From JAIBCL01 sp031411695 (GTDB lineage: Bacteria; Verrucomicrobiota; Verrucomicrobiia; Verrucomicrobiales; Verrucomicrobiaceae), in NCBI GenBank assembly GCA_031411695.1, contig JANOBO010000243.1, forward strand, positions 1-32,418: a stretch of 32,418 bases of DNA, given 5' to 3'. Made by a program: the position numbers and the translations under genes. Under the pieces are notes generated by a model that made no database searches, had not been told where the DNA came from, and saw nothing but the letters and a program-made list of their open reading frames with translations. Below are positions 8,084 to 16,595 of the stretch, in pieces; within the stretch, counting starts at the first letter, position 1, and each line of letters opens with the position of its first letter.

Positions 8084-8155
8084 CTTGATCCGGAATCTCA
8101 GACAGAGATTCACAGTTTTTCAGGATTCACAGGAGGCTTTCTTGGCCGGATCAAG
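8084..8155. repeat. 10-bp inverted repeat element
   Basis: CTTGATCCGG (8084-8093) and CCGGATCAAG (8146-8155) are perfect reverse complements 52 bases apart. The interior carries repeated ATTCACAG words (8108 and 8124), and the flank (8168-8178) reads TTAATCCTG-like sequence typical of dispersed repeats. The element lies between the haem lipoprotein gene and the nrnA-like gene. It may act as a terminator or simply be a dispersed element. Confidence 0.55.
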
Positions 8156-8200
8156 TGCGGGGCGTTCCTGTTAATCCTGCCAAAGAAAAGCGCGCGGGCA

Positions 8201-8542
8201 TCACACACGCGGTGCGCGACAGACCGCGAGCACATAGGCTTTCACCGCCTCATACTCAGTCGGCGAGAGCTTCGACTCCGGCGCCATCTCAGGAAGAATG
8301 CGGTCCACCCAGTCAGCGGGCGAATACTTTACGATCGGCTCCGGAGCGTGGCAGCGCGCGCATTTGCCGATGTAAATGAAACGCCCGCTCTCGAGCACCG
8401 AGCGAGCGTTGCCCGCTGAAGCCACTGGGAGGAGAGCGACCGGCGGCGCGGACTTTTCAACGGACACGCACGCTGGCAGCAAGCAGAGACCGGCAGCAGC
8501 AAGTGAGGCGCGAACCGTGAGAAACGTGAGGGGATGTGACAC
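8201..8542 (-). CDS. Small haem-binding lipoprotein with one CxxCH motif
   Basis: A short secreted protein with one cytochrome c haem motif, CARCH, followed by APEPIVKYSPADWVDRILPEM, where the late methionine may be the second haem ligand. The N-terminus has a hydrophobic stretch ending LLPAC that looks like a lipobox. Starting at the GTG at 8542 gives 113 residues and a compact signal sequence. The frame is open to a TTG at 8584, which would add 14 residues. It is probably a membrane-anchored c-type cytochrome or cytochrome-like electron carrier; its partner is unknown and no other respiratory gene lies nearby. Confidence 0.75.
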   Translation of the reverse strand: MSHPLTFLTVRASLAAAGLCLLPACVSVEKSAPPVALLPVASAGNARSVLESGRFIYIGKCARCHAPEPIVKYSPADWVDRILPEMAPESKLSPTEYEAVKAYVLAVCRAPRV

Positions 8543-8632
8543 AGCGCGATTGAATACGACGGGAACGTTTCTCCGGCTTCGCAAAATCTCAGCGCTGCAC
8601 CGTGATTTTGCGCGCTCCCGGCTCCCGAAACC

Positions 8633-10021
8633 TCACCCCTCCTCGGCGAGGTAGCGGATGCGCTTGTTGATGTCGGTGTTAATCGAGTGATAGGGCTGCG
8701 CGAGATTGCCCGCCGCGAAGAGGGTCTGGCGCATGTGCTCCATGTCATCCTCGCCGATGGCGTCGGTGAAGATGGGCATGAGGTACTCGATGCCGGTGCG
8801 CGAGGGCTTCATGAGATGCGGATCGTAAAACGACGGATGCATCGGCCTGGCGTGGATGAGGCCCCAGCGGTCGCGAAAGTGATTCGCGTCGTAGCCCTCG
8901 ACGTGGAAGCCTTTCTGCGCGTTGTATTGAAGAATCGCGACCGCGTTGTTCCGACCCTCGACAAGAAGCTCGACGGCCTTCGCGCCGAGCTGTGCGCCGT
9001 AAAACCGGTCGAACAAAATCGGCCGGCCGCCACGCTGCGTATGGCCCACCTTGCGGGTGAAGATGGCCTCGCGCGCCGACTCGCCGCGGCGGTAGTCTTG
9101 GAAGTATTTGTCGCCGATCATCTTGATGAGCCGCGCGCGGAGAGCCTCGGACGCGCCGGAAAGCGAGACGTTCCCCGCCGGGTCATACGTCTTGACCTCG
9201 TCGCCCAATTCGTTGCCATGCTCATCGACGATGCCCTCGCCGCAGACAATGACGACGTTCTTCTGGAGGTCGTAGATCTGCTTCACCCGCTCGACGAGAT
9301 GCTCGAGGTTCAGCGCGTGCTCCGGTACGAGGATGAGGTCGGGCCTGCCGTAGGCGGAGCCCAGCGCGATGTAGCCGGAGTGCCGGCCCATCACCTCGAC
9401 AATGCAGATGCGCCGATGACTTTCCGCCGTGGTGCGCAGACGCTCGACGCCGGACGCGGAGACGAACACGGCCGTGGCGTAGCCGGGCGTGACGTAGTTC
9501 ACGATGTTGTTCAGGTCGAAGGTCGCGCGCGATTCGAGTCGCTGGTAGCTGTGCCCTTTGCCATCCGCGTTTGGCTTGCGCACAAACTCATCGGGCTCGC
9601 TGGGGTAGTTGAGGCCGAGATCGTTGTCGATGGTCTTTGGCGCAAGCACGGTGGGCAGGCGCTCGGCGAGAGGCTGGAGTCCGTTCAACGTGCCGTCACC
9701 GCCCACGCAGATGAGGCCTTCGATGCCGAGCTTGTGCAGCCGGTCCACGACCATGTCGAGGTCGGCCTTGTTGTTCGGATCGACAAAGTCACGCGATGAC
9801 CCGAGCAGCGTGCCGCCTTTGGTGGGATCGAGTTCGGGGATGTCCTGGAAAAGAGGATTGAGATGCACATGCGGCACGCGCGGATTGAAGAGGCTGTTAA
9901 AGCCCTTGATGAGGCCGACAATCTCGACCTTGAGCTTGTTCGCGCGGACGACAGCTCCCTGGATGGTGGCGTTGAGCGCGGGCGTGTCGCCCCCCGCCGT
10001 GAGAATTCCAATTCGTTTCAT
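8633..10021 (-). CDS. pfkA: 6-phosphofructokinase
   Basis: This 462-residue enzyme of the phosphofructokinase superfamily phosphorylates fructose 6-phosphate. Visible motifs are GILTAGGDTPALNATI (5-20), GGDGTLNG (107-114), PKTIDND (128-134, with the catalytic Asp), EVMGRHSGYIAL and VGHTQRGGRP. The glycine in GGDG normally marks ATP use, whereas the lysine in PKTIDND is common in pyrophosphate enzymes and in the long ATP-dependent clade. The phosphoryl donor is therefore most likely ATP but not certain. It is about 140 residues longer than the E. coli enzyme. The ATG at 10021 starts directly at the family N-terminus. Confidence 0.93.
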   Translation of the reverse strand: MKRIGILTAGGDTPALNATIQGAVVRANKLKVEIVGLIKGFNSLFNPRVPHVHLNPLFQDIPELDPTKGGTLLGSSRDFVDPNNKADLDMVVDRLHKLGIEGLICVGGDGTLNGLQPLAERLPTVLAPKTIDNDLGLNYPSEPDEFVRKPNADGKGHSYQRLESRATFDLNNIVNYVTPGYATAVFVSASGVERLRTTAESHRRICIVEVMGRHSGYIALGSAYGRPDLILVPEHALNLEHLVERVKQIYDLQKNVVIVCGEGIVDEHGNELGDEVKTYDPAGNVSLSGASEALRARLIKMIGDKYFQDYRRGESAREAIFTRKVGHTQRGGRPILFDRFYGAQLGAKAVELLVEGRNNAVAILQYNAQKGFHVEGYDANHFRDRWGLIHARPMHPSFYDPHLMKPSRTGIEYLMPIFTDAIGEDDMEHMRQTLFAAGNLAQPYHSINTDINKRIRYLAEEG

Positions 10022-10274
10022 GTGGATAAAGAAGCGGTGATCAATGAGCAGCCCGCGCGCCAAGTCGAGCGGGAACTCCGCCGTGTGCTCACAGGGTGCG
10101 ATTACCGCGCTCCAGGCAAAAGCGCGTCACGTGATTTCATGTCGCTGTGGCTGAGGTGCTCAGTGCGAAGTGCCCGGTCGTGATTCCCTGCGACGACCAT
10201 GACTGCGCACAAAGCACTCCAGGCTGATCATGGGGCCGCTCGAAATGTGAGCCGATGCCTCGGGGCGGTGCGCC

Positions 10275-11153
10275 TCACGATCCAGCGGGCGGCGGTGGCA
10301 CGGGCGGTTTGCCAGATTCATTCGCCGGCGGCTCGGCTTTTTTCTTGGATTCGTCCGTGGCTTCCTTGCCCGGATCTTTCTTCTCGGCGGGATCGGGTGG
10401 CGGCACGATGAGCGGCGCGAGTTTTTCAGGAGGCGCGTCGTCTTTCAGCGGCAACATGGGCTCGATCCTCGCGCGCTGCAGCACGGCCTCGGCTTCGGCT
10501 GCCTTCTGAGTTTCTAGTCGCAGTGTCTCGGGGACGGACGAAGGCGAGAGCGGCGGCAGCAACGGATTCGGCCCGCCCTCCCACGAGCGGCCCCAGGTGC
10601 CCATCTTGAGTGATTCACGGTTGAGATCCGGTGATGAGGTCATGATCTGACCTTCATTCGTCACGCGGTGCTGACCGATGACGCGAAGGCGGAGACCGTA
10701 GATGTAAAAGACCGTGCTGTCGGCCAGCCCTTCCACCACGCTGGAACCGCGCTTCAAGATGGGCCGGCCACGCAGGATGACCTCCTCGTCGCCAAAGTAA
10801 GCCTCCTGGCACAGCGCGGTGCCAGGCTCGCGGAAATCGATCTGGAGAAACACTTTCCCCTTCGCGCGCACGCTGCGCGGGCTGCCGTCCTTGTTCTTGC
10901 GCACGACCTCGATCTCATCGGCGGCGACCTTGAAAAATGGCGGCACCTCCAGCTTCTTCGGGCTGATCGTCGCCGCCTCATCATACGTCATGCCGAGCAG
11001 CACGTTGGTCTGGCCGGAGCGCTTGCCGGGGCCTGCAGCATCGCCTTCGCCCAATGGCGGCCCCGCGATTTTCGTCAGGGTTTCACAGCCCGGAATGCAT
11101 AGCCCGGCCGTCAGGCAGCACAGAAAGATCGGCAGTCGGGTGGAGAGGCGCAT
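10275..11153 (-). CDS. LptA/OstA-like lipoprotein with a Pro/Lys-rich tail
   Basis: This 292-residue protein starts with a signal peptide and lipobox (LCIPGC). The middle (about residues 70-165) reads like a beta-jelly-roll of the LptA/OstA type, with the pattern AKGKVFLQI, then CQEAYFGDEEVILRGRPIL, then VVEGLADSTVFYIYG. That family carries lipopolysaccharide through the periplasm. The last 60 residues are low-complexity, rich in Pro, Lys, Glu and Ala. It lies upstream of pfkA on the same strand with a 250-base gap, so co-transcription is uncertain. No other lpt genes are nearby, and the OstA link is inferred from the repeat pattern. Confidence 0.65.
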   Translation of the reverse strand: MRLSTRLPIFLCCLTAGLCIPGCETLTKIAGPPLGEGDAAGPGKRSGQTNVLLGMTYDEAATISPKKLEVPPFFKVAADEIEVVRKNKDGSPRSVRAKGKVFLQIDFREPGTALCQEAYFGDEEVILRGRPILKRGSSVVEGLADSTVFYIYGLRLRVIGQHRVTNEGQIMTSSPDLNRESLKMGTWGRSWEGGPNPLLPPLSPSSVPETLRLETQKAAEAEAVLQRARIEPMLPLKDDAPPEKLAPLIVPPPDPAEKKDPGKEATDESKKKAEPPANESGKPPVPPPPAGS

Positions 11154-11256
11154 CGCGTACACGAGAACAAGAAGTGAATCAGAAAACGAGATTCACAACA
11201 TTTGTTTCCCTGGCATGGCACTCGTTTGGGCGCATCCGTCTGCGTGGTGAAAAGCG

Positions 11257-11289
11257 ATGGGGCCCGGCATGTGCATGTGCGGGCCCCAT
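11257..11289 (-). terminator. Intrinsic terminator of the DUF1080 gene
   Basis: A perfect 10-bp GC-rich stem (ATGGGGCCCG, 11257-11266; CGGGCCCCAT, 11280-11289) encloses a 13-base loop of repeated GCATGT words. On the minus strand the stem is followed by CGCTTTTCAC. It lies 38 bases past the DUF1080 stop codon. Confidence 0.7.
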
Positions 11290-11327
11290 GGCATGAAATC
11301 GTGTGCCGGACAGAGCTCGGCGCAGGC

Positions 11328-12764
11328 TCAGAGCTTCTTCACCTTGAAGCTGCGGAACTCCACTGGATCGTTGTGCCCCGCGAATCCAATGTGGCCTTTC
11401 GTGCGGTCGAGACCCTTCGGTGGGTGCGCGATCTGGCTGCGGTCGAAGCTGGCGATGTCCGCGTCGAGAATCTTCGTGCCGTTCAGCGTCACCTTGATCT
11501 TCTGGCCCTTGACCTCGATCTCCTGAAAGTTCCACTGACCGACCGGCCGAAGGTAGCCGTGCTTTGCGCCGGCGCAGTGGTAGATCGAGCCATGATACTG
11601 ATAAGGCTCCAGGCCTTTCTTGCCGGCGGCGGCCATCTTCGCGTTGTAGCCGTCACTGTCGATGATCTGAAGCTCGAGGCCGTCGGAGGCGGAGTGGCCG
11701 CCAAGAGGCGTGCGCAGCGCGATGCCGTTGTTGCCGGCCGGCGGGAGCTTGAACTCAACGCGGATCACGCCGTTTTCAAACTCGTCCTTGGTAAGCAGGT
11801 CGCCACCCTTGCCGCTCTTGCAGCGCACGGCGCCGTCCACCACTTCATAGCTGTCCACCGCGCCCTGCCAGTTGCTCAAGTCCTTGCCGTTGATCTGCTC
11901 CTCGAAGCCATCGGCGTCGCGTGCGGCCAGCTCCTTGTTCGCCTCATCGCCGTTGATCTCGCGGATGAAGACATTGCGCCAGCGGATCTCGCTGCCGTGG
12001 GTCTGAAGCTGGATCGGGCCGCGCGCGAAGGCGGGATCAACCATGAAGCCGTTTGGCTTTTTCTCGGCTGGGTTTGCCTCCGCTGCGGCCGCTGGTTTGC
12101 CGAAGGCCTTGTAGCCGGCCTTCGCGTTGGCGAAGTAGTTTTCCATCGGCGCGTTGTTCACGACGACCTCGCCGTTGAACGTGACGGTGACGCGCTCGCC
12201 GATCATCTTGATGTGGAAGGCGTTCCATTCGCCGAACGGCTTGTCCATGCGCTTCAGCGGGTATTTGCCCTCCTCGCCCTTGTTGTTCCAAAGCGAGCCC
12301 GACCCCTTGTCAGCGCCGAGCTTGAACTTCGACTCCTCGGTGTAATCCCAGATCTGCACCTGCGGCAGGCCGCGCAGATAAATGCCGCTGTCTCCGAGCG
12401 GCAGCATCTTGTAATCGACCAGCAGCTCAAAGTCGCCGTAGTCCTTGTCGGTGGTGAGGTACAAACCTTTGCCATCATTGACCAGCTCGCCGTTCTGCAC
12501 GGACCAGTGTGCGTTCACGTGGTCGCCCTTGTCATTGCCTTTCGCGTCCTTCAGCCCGCCTTCGATCGACTTCTTCTTGTACGCCGCGCGTTCTTCAGCG
12601 GACATTTTGGCGAGATCGGTTGGATCCTGTGTGCCCCAGCCATGCCAGCCGGAGAGATCCTTGCCATTGAAGAGAGCGGTGAAGCCGGGCGGCGGCTGGT
12701 TTTGCTCCGCGAAGCCGAGGCCAGCGGTGAGAAGAAGCGATGCGGTGAAAAGAATGCGTTTCAT
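11328..12764 (-). CDS. Secreted two-domain 3-keto-disaccharide hydrolase family (DUF1080) protein
   Basis: The protein has 478 residues with a signal peptide (1-19, ending GLGFA). Two DUF1080 concanavalin-like domains follow. The first starts at GFTALFNGKDLSGW (about residue 27) and contains GDSGIYLRGLPQVQIWD. The second starts at DGFEEQINGKDLSNWQ (about residue 289) and contains NNGIALRTPLGG and DGLELQIIDSD. A Pro/Ala-rich linker with GPIQLQTHGSEIRWRNVFIR joins them. This family is widespread in Verrucomicrobiota and Planctomycetes and acts on 3-keto-glucosides or other glycans outside the cell. It stands alone on the minus strand and has its own terminator. Confidence 0.92.
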   Translation of the reverse strand: MKRILFTASLLLTAGLGFAEQNQPPPGFTALFNGKDLSGWHGWGTQDPTDLAKMSAEERAAYKKKSIEGGLKDAKGNDKGDHVNAHWSVQNGELVNDGKGLYLTTDKDYGDFELLVDYKMLPLGDSGIYLRGLPQVQIWDYTEESKFKLGADKGSGSLWNNKGEEGKYPLKRMDKPFGEWNAFHIKMIGERVTVTFNGEVVVNNAPMENYFANAKAGYKAFGKPAAAAEANPAEKKPNGFMVDPAFARGPIQLQTHGSEIRWRNVFIREINGDEANKELAARDADGFEEQINGKDLSNWQGAVDSYEVVDGAVRCKSGKGGDLLTKDEFENGVIRVEFKLPPAGNNGIALRTPLGGHSASDGLELQIIDSDGYNAKMAAAGKKGLEPYQYHGSIYHCAGAKHGYLRPVGQWNFQEIEVKGQKIKVTLNGTKILDADIASFDRSQIAHPPKGLDRTKGHIGFAGHNDPVEFRSFKVKKL

Positions 12765-12932
12765 GGTTGATGGGAACAGGAGTCGGCAGGAGTGGCGGCA
12801 TTCTTTCAGTGCGCGCGGGTCGTGATCCTCGTGCGATCATCGAGGTGTACGGGAGTTGCTGATGGGGCGTCGTCGGAGGAAACCTTCCCCTTTACATCGT
12901 GCGCCGCCGCTTCGATCAATCCGCCCTATTTT

Positions 12933-13730
12933 ATGAGCAGCAGACAAGAAAATTTGGAGGTGTTTTTTCGCGCGGGCAAGACAGTCATCCTGCCGATCGA
13001 CCACGGTACCGTGATACCGGTGCCGGGCCTTGAGGATCCCTTCGCGCTGATCGAACGCGTGAACGCCTTCATCGACGGCTATGTGATGAACCTCGGCGTG
13101 GCGATGCGCGCGGCGGACACGCTGGAAGGAAAGGGCATCTGCCTGCGCACTGACATCTACAATACGCGCACCAGCGGAGAGGGCGCGGGGAGCATCGGCG
13201 CGTTCGGCATCGATCAGGCGGAAATGGTCGGCGCAAATGCGGTGATGAACATGATCTACCCTGGCTCACCGAATGAGAAGGAGGTCTTTCAGGATTGCGC
13301 GGACCTCATCACGATGAGCCTCGACTCGGACATCCCCGTCATTCTCGAGGCTCTGCCTTTCGGCCTCGGTCAGACGGACAAATACACTGTGGAGAACGTG
13401 AAATTTGCCGTGCGACTCGCTGCGGAAATCGGGGCGGACGTAGTGAAGACCGTCTATCCGACCAACGGCACGGCGGAGGATTTCAAGCGCATCGTCGGCC
13501 AGTGTTTCGTGCCGGTGATTGTTCTCGGTGGAGCGGCGATGAATGATGACGCGGGCCTTTTGAAAATGGTGGAAGACGCGATGACCGGCGGCGCGGCTGG
13601 CATCGCCATCGGCAGAAATGTCTGGCAACACAAGAATCCACCAGCCATCGCGCGCAGCCTCGCGGCCATCGTGCATGATGACGCATCAGCGCTGGAGGCG
13701 CTGGCGCTGTTGAAGGAGCCGGTGCGCTGA
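12933..13730 (+). CDS. Class I aldolase of the DhnA/FbaB family
   Basis: This 265-residue TIM-barrel aldolase has the family motifs LPIDHGT (20-26), DVVKTVYPT (169-177, with Lys172 in the Schiff-base position), VIVLGGAAMNDD and GIAIGRNVWQHKNP. This family includes archaeal-type fructose-1,6-bisphosphate aldolase, LsrF and 2-amino-3,7-dideoxy-D-threo-hept-6-ulosonate synthase. A glycolytic role is plausible, but substrate specificity cannot be read from the sequence. The ATG at 12933 is chosen because the open frame reaching back to 12792 adds a segment unlike the family. The following secreted-protein gene starts 39 bases later. Confidence 0.88.
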   Translation: MSSRQENLEVFFRAGKTVILPIDHGTVIPVPGLEDPFALIERVNAFIDGYVMNLGVAMRAADTLEGKGICLRTDIYNTRTSGEGAGSIGAFGIDQAEMVGANAVMNMIYPGSPNEKEVFQDCADLITMSLDSDIPVILEALPFGLGQTDKYTVENVKFAVRLAAEIGADVVKTVYPTNGTAEDFKRIVGQCFVPVIVLGGAAMNDDAGLLKMVEDAMTGGAAGIAIGRNVWQHKNPPAIARSLAAIVHDDASALEALALLKEPVR

Positions 13731-13769
13731 GCTCAGTCTCGTTCGTATCATTCGTCTTATTTATCTGTC

Positions 13770-14414
13770 ATGACACGACTCTGCCTTTTCCTCGTCACGC
13801 TCATTGGCATCGCCCGCGCCGAGGAATCCAAATCCTTTTCAATCAATGCCGACGCATGGGCGGAGGGCGATGTGCCGAAGGAAGTGTTCGTGGTCGATGG
13901 CACGATCAAGATCGCTGCGAAGGATGGAAACAAGGCGATCATGATCGATCCCACCCCGATCGTCGATGCGACCGCGCAGCTTGGCGAATCATCGAGCGGC
14001 ACCTCCAGCATCGCGGCGCGCATTTTTGCCTCGAAGAAAGGCCGCAGCCTGCCGCGCTTCGGCGTCAGCGTGCATGGCATGAATGGCTACCGGCTCATCG
14101 TGAACATCGGCAAGAAGCAGCTCGAACTCATCAAAAGTGACGAGGTGGTCAAGAGCGCGCCGCTCACGTGGATGACCGACACCTGGATAAACGTGAGGCT
14201 CGAAGCCAGGCAGACGGGCGACAGCGGGTGGAGCATCACAGGGAAGGTTTGGCCCGCAGATGCCGAGGAGCCAAAGCAGGCCGCCATCGAGCACACCGAC
14301 GCGACGATGAAAGGGCAGGGGAAGTGCGCCATCTGGGGCACGCCGTTCTCGGAGACGCCGATCTATTTTGACGACATCAAGATCGCCATCACTCCCGCCG
14401 CAGCAGGGAAGTGA
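13770..14414 (+). CDS. Secreted beta-sandwich protein of unknown function
   Basis: The protein has 214 residues with a signal peptide (about residues 1-17, ending GIARA). The mature part alternates short beta-strand-like segments, including SFSINADAWAEGDVP, RFGVSVHGMNGYRLIV and WINVRLEARQTGDSGW, and ends with PIYFDDIKIAI. The layout resembles concanavalin/LamG-type domains found in secreted glycan-binding proteins and in DUF1080 proteins. No catalytic residues can be named. Its stop codon directly abuts the thyA stop on the other strand (TGATCA), so the two convergent genes share no spacer. Confidence 0.8.
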   Translation: MTRLCLFLVTLIGIARAEESKSFSINADAWAEGDVPKEVFVVDGTIKIAAKDGNKAIMIDPTPIVDATAQLGESSSGTSSIAARIFASKKGRSLPRFGVSVHGMNGYRLIVNIGKKQLELIKSDEVVKSAPLTWMTDTWINVRLEARQTGDSGWSITGKVWPADAEEPKQAAIEHTDATMKGQGKCAIWGTPFSETPIYFDDIKIAITPAAAGK

Positions 14415-15212
14415 TCAAACCGCGATGTCCGCCTTGATCGAAGGCCAGGCATCGTAGCCTTCAAGCGTGAAATCTTCGAAGACGAAGGAGTCGATGTCCT
14501 TTTTCTCTGGATTCAGCCGCATCACCGGCAACGGCCGCGGTTCGCGTGTGAGCTGGAGCCGCGCCTGCTCGAGGTGGTTCGAGTAGAGATGCAGGTCACC
14601 AAAGGTGTGGACGAAATCGCCCGGATGCAGATCGCACACCTGCGCGACCATGAGGGCGAGCAGCGCGTAGGACGCGATGTTGAATGGCACGCCGAGAAAC
14701 AGGTCGGCGCTGCGCTGGTAAAGCTGGCAGCTCAGTTTTCCGCGATCCACGAAGAACTGAAACAACACATGGCACGGCGGTAGCGCCATCTCGCTGATGC
14801 GCGCCACATTCCATGCGCTGACAATGTGGCGACGGCTGTAGGGATTGTTTTTGATGCCGTCGATGACCGTCACGAGCTGGTCGTACGGCTCCGCGCCTGG
14901 CGTGCCTTCCCAGCGCCTCCACTGCGCGCCATAGACGGGGCCGAGGTCCCCGCGCTCGTCCGCCCATTCATCCCAGATGCTGACCTTGTGGTCGTTGAGG
15001 TAGCGCACATTCGTGTCGCCTTTGATGAACCAGAGCAACTCGTGAATGATCGAGCGCAAGTGCAGTTTCTTCGTCGTCACCACGGGAAACCCGGCGCTGA
15101 GATCGTAGCGGCTCTGCTCGCCGAACACCGAATACGCGCCGACGCCCGTGCGGTCCTCACGGTAGCTCCCGTGGTCCAGCACCTTTTTCAACAACCGATG
15201 GTACTCCTGCAT
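14415..15212 (-). CDS. thyA: Thymidylate synthase
   Basis: ThyA converts dUMP to dTMP with methylene-tetrahydrofolate. The 265-residue length and layout match the classical enzyme: DRTGVGAYSVFGEQ, the active-site LPPCHVLFQFFV (Cys147), QLYQRSADLFLGVPFNIASYA split over two strands, and HTFGDLHLYSNH. The open frame reaches 15338, but the ATG at 15212 gives the normal start. It lies downstream of miaA with a 122-base gap. Dihydrofolate reductase is not nearby. Confidence 0.97.
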   Translation of the reverse strand: MQEYHRLLKKVLDHGSYREDRTGVGAYSVFGEQSRYDLSAGFPVVTTKKLHLRSIIHELLWFIKGDTNVRYLNDHKVSIWDEWADERGDLGPVYGAQWRRWEGTPGAEPYDQLVTVIDGIKNNPYSRRHIVSAWNVARISEMALPPCHVLFQFFVDRGKLSCQLYQRSADLFLGVPFNIASYALLALMVAQVCDLHPGDFVHTFGDLHLYSNHLEQARLQLTREPRPLPVMRLNPEKKDIDSFVFEDFTLEGYDAWPSIKADIAV

Positions 15213-15334
15213 CGGCGTCGAGAATAGCGGGGATGATGCCGGGCGCAATCTCGGGAGGCGAGGCGGGCGCCTCGCGTGGGAAGGATGCGGATCGAGACGG
15301 CGCGGAAAGGTGAGGACGCGCTCGATCACAGGCT

Positions 15335-16249
15335 TCATCTCACACGGCGCGCCTCCAGGTCTGGGAAGGCCTCCAAGACCATTTCCACGATCAAGTCCGT
15401 CGATGTTTCAGGTTCCAAGTGAATCCGTTGCAGCCAATTCTCTCTGCGAAACCAAGTCATCTGCCGTTTCGCATAACGTCGTGTGGCCATTTGCATCGCC
15501 TCTGTGGCCGCCTCCAATGACATCTCATCCGCGATCACGCGCTTCATCTCCCGGATGCCGATCGCCATTTCTGCCGTGCTGGAAAGCGTGCCGAGTCCAC
15601 GCACCTCCTCGGCTAGTCCCGCATGGAGCATGCTCAGCACGCGCATGTTGATCCGCTGGTGCAGCAACGGGCGATCCCATTCAAGAAACACGCCGCGAGC
15701 CGTGATCTGTGCTTTCGCGAAGGTTTGCCTTTGCTCGGATTGGGGCCGGCCGGTCATGAGGCACACCTCCAGTGCGCGCTCCACATAGCGCGGGTTGCGC
15801 AAATTCACATTTGTTCCCGCATGCGGGTCCAGCCGCAACAACCATGCGGCTTTTTCCTCCAAGGAGAGGGTCGCAAAGTGCGCGCGCATCGCCTCCTCTC
15901 CCTTCGGTAAGGGTGCGAGACCGTGCGTCAATGCCTTCACATACAGCCCTGATCCGCCCACCACGATAGGCAGGCGGCCGCGCGCTTGGATTTCTGCGAG
16001 CACGGGCAGCGCCATGATCCGATACCGTTGCGCGTCGCAGTGTTCGTCCGGGTCGAGCGCGCCAAACAGATGATGCGATACGCACGCGCGGTCCGCTGCC
16101 GAGGGTTTTGCCGTCACGATGTCGAGCCGTCGATAAATCTGGAAAGCGTCCGCATTGACCACCTCTCCGCCGACTCGTCTGGCCAGCGCGAGGGCCACCG
16201 CTGACTTTCCTGATGCGGTGGGTCCAACGATGTAAAATGCGGCGCTCAT
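15335..16249 (-). CDS. miaA: tRNA dimethylallyltransferase
   Basis: MiaA adds a dimethylallyl group to A37 of tRNAs reading UNN codons. The P-loop GPTASGKSA (9-17), TAKPS, SHHLFG, VVGGSGLYVKAL, the R-rich TRRYAKRQMTWFRRE and IGIREMKR identify the family. The usual nucleotide-site motif with D-S-x-Q is NADAFQIYR here, a mild deviation. The length of 304 residues is normal. The ATG at 16249 overlaps no other gene, and the gene is divergent from the PEP-CTERM protein gene. Confidence 0.95.
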   Translation of the reverse strand: MSAAFYIVGPTASGKSAVALALARRVGGEVVNADAFQIYRRLDIVTAKPSAADRACVSHHLFGALDPDEHCDAQRYRIMALPVLAEIQARGRLPIVVGGSGLYVKALTHGLAPLPKGEEAMRAHFATLSLEEKAAWLLRLDPHAGTNVNLRNPRYVERALEVCLMTGRPQSEQRQTFAKAQITARGVFLEWDRPLLHQRINMRVLSMLHAGLAEEVRGLGTLSSTAEMAIGIREMKRVIADEMSLEAATEAMQMATRRYAKRQMTWFRRENWLQRIHLEPETSTDLIVEMVLEAFPDLEARRVR

Positions 16250-16595
16250 ACGGCCGCTATCCTTGACGCGACTTCATCGCTACTCAAGGCAAGTAAAGCG
16301 TTGGCCTCGATCTTGCTTTTCGTTTCCATCACGGAAGTGCGAGGCGGTTCCCGCGCCCCGCGTCGCGAGCGCCATCCAGAGTATTAGCTAGACAAGAAGC
16401 TTAGGTTACTGGGCTAGGTTTAATTTTATTCGCAGAATTAATGGAGGAGTCGCACCACGTTGTTGCCTCAGAATCAGATAGTACCAAGGCCGCAGCACGA
16501 TCCGGAAACATGACTGAGGAATATAAAATTTGACCTTTCAGCCGAAACACTCAGAATCGGGCGATCTTTACTCACCACGATCTAAGGCAACGAAT
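16250..16595. promoter_or_regulatory. Divergent upstream region of the PEP-CTERM gene and miaA
   Basis: No gene is seen in these 346 bases. From about 16380 the sequence turns AT-rich compared with the genome. It includes TTAATT (16420-16425) and AATTAA (16436-16441) as a small dyad, and TATAAA at 16522-16527, about 70 bases upstream of the ATG, which could be a -10 box. No convincing -35 or sigma-54 element was found. Confidence 0.35.

Noticed and set aside
8687..9799. 370-residue open frame on the plus strand
   Set aside because: It is the antisense shadow of pfkA; the minus strand carries all catalytic motifs of a phosphofructokinase.
11202..12770. 522-residue open frame on the plus strand
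   Set aside because: It is the antisense of the DUF1080 gene. The minus frame has a signal peptide and two recognisable domains, while the plus frame has only compositional bias.
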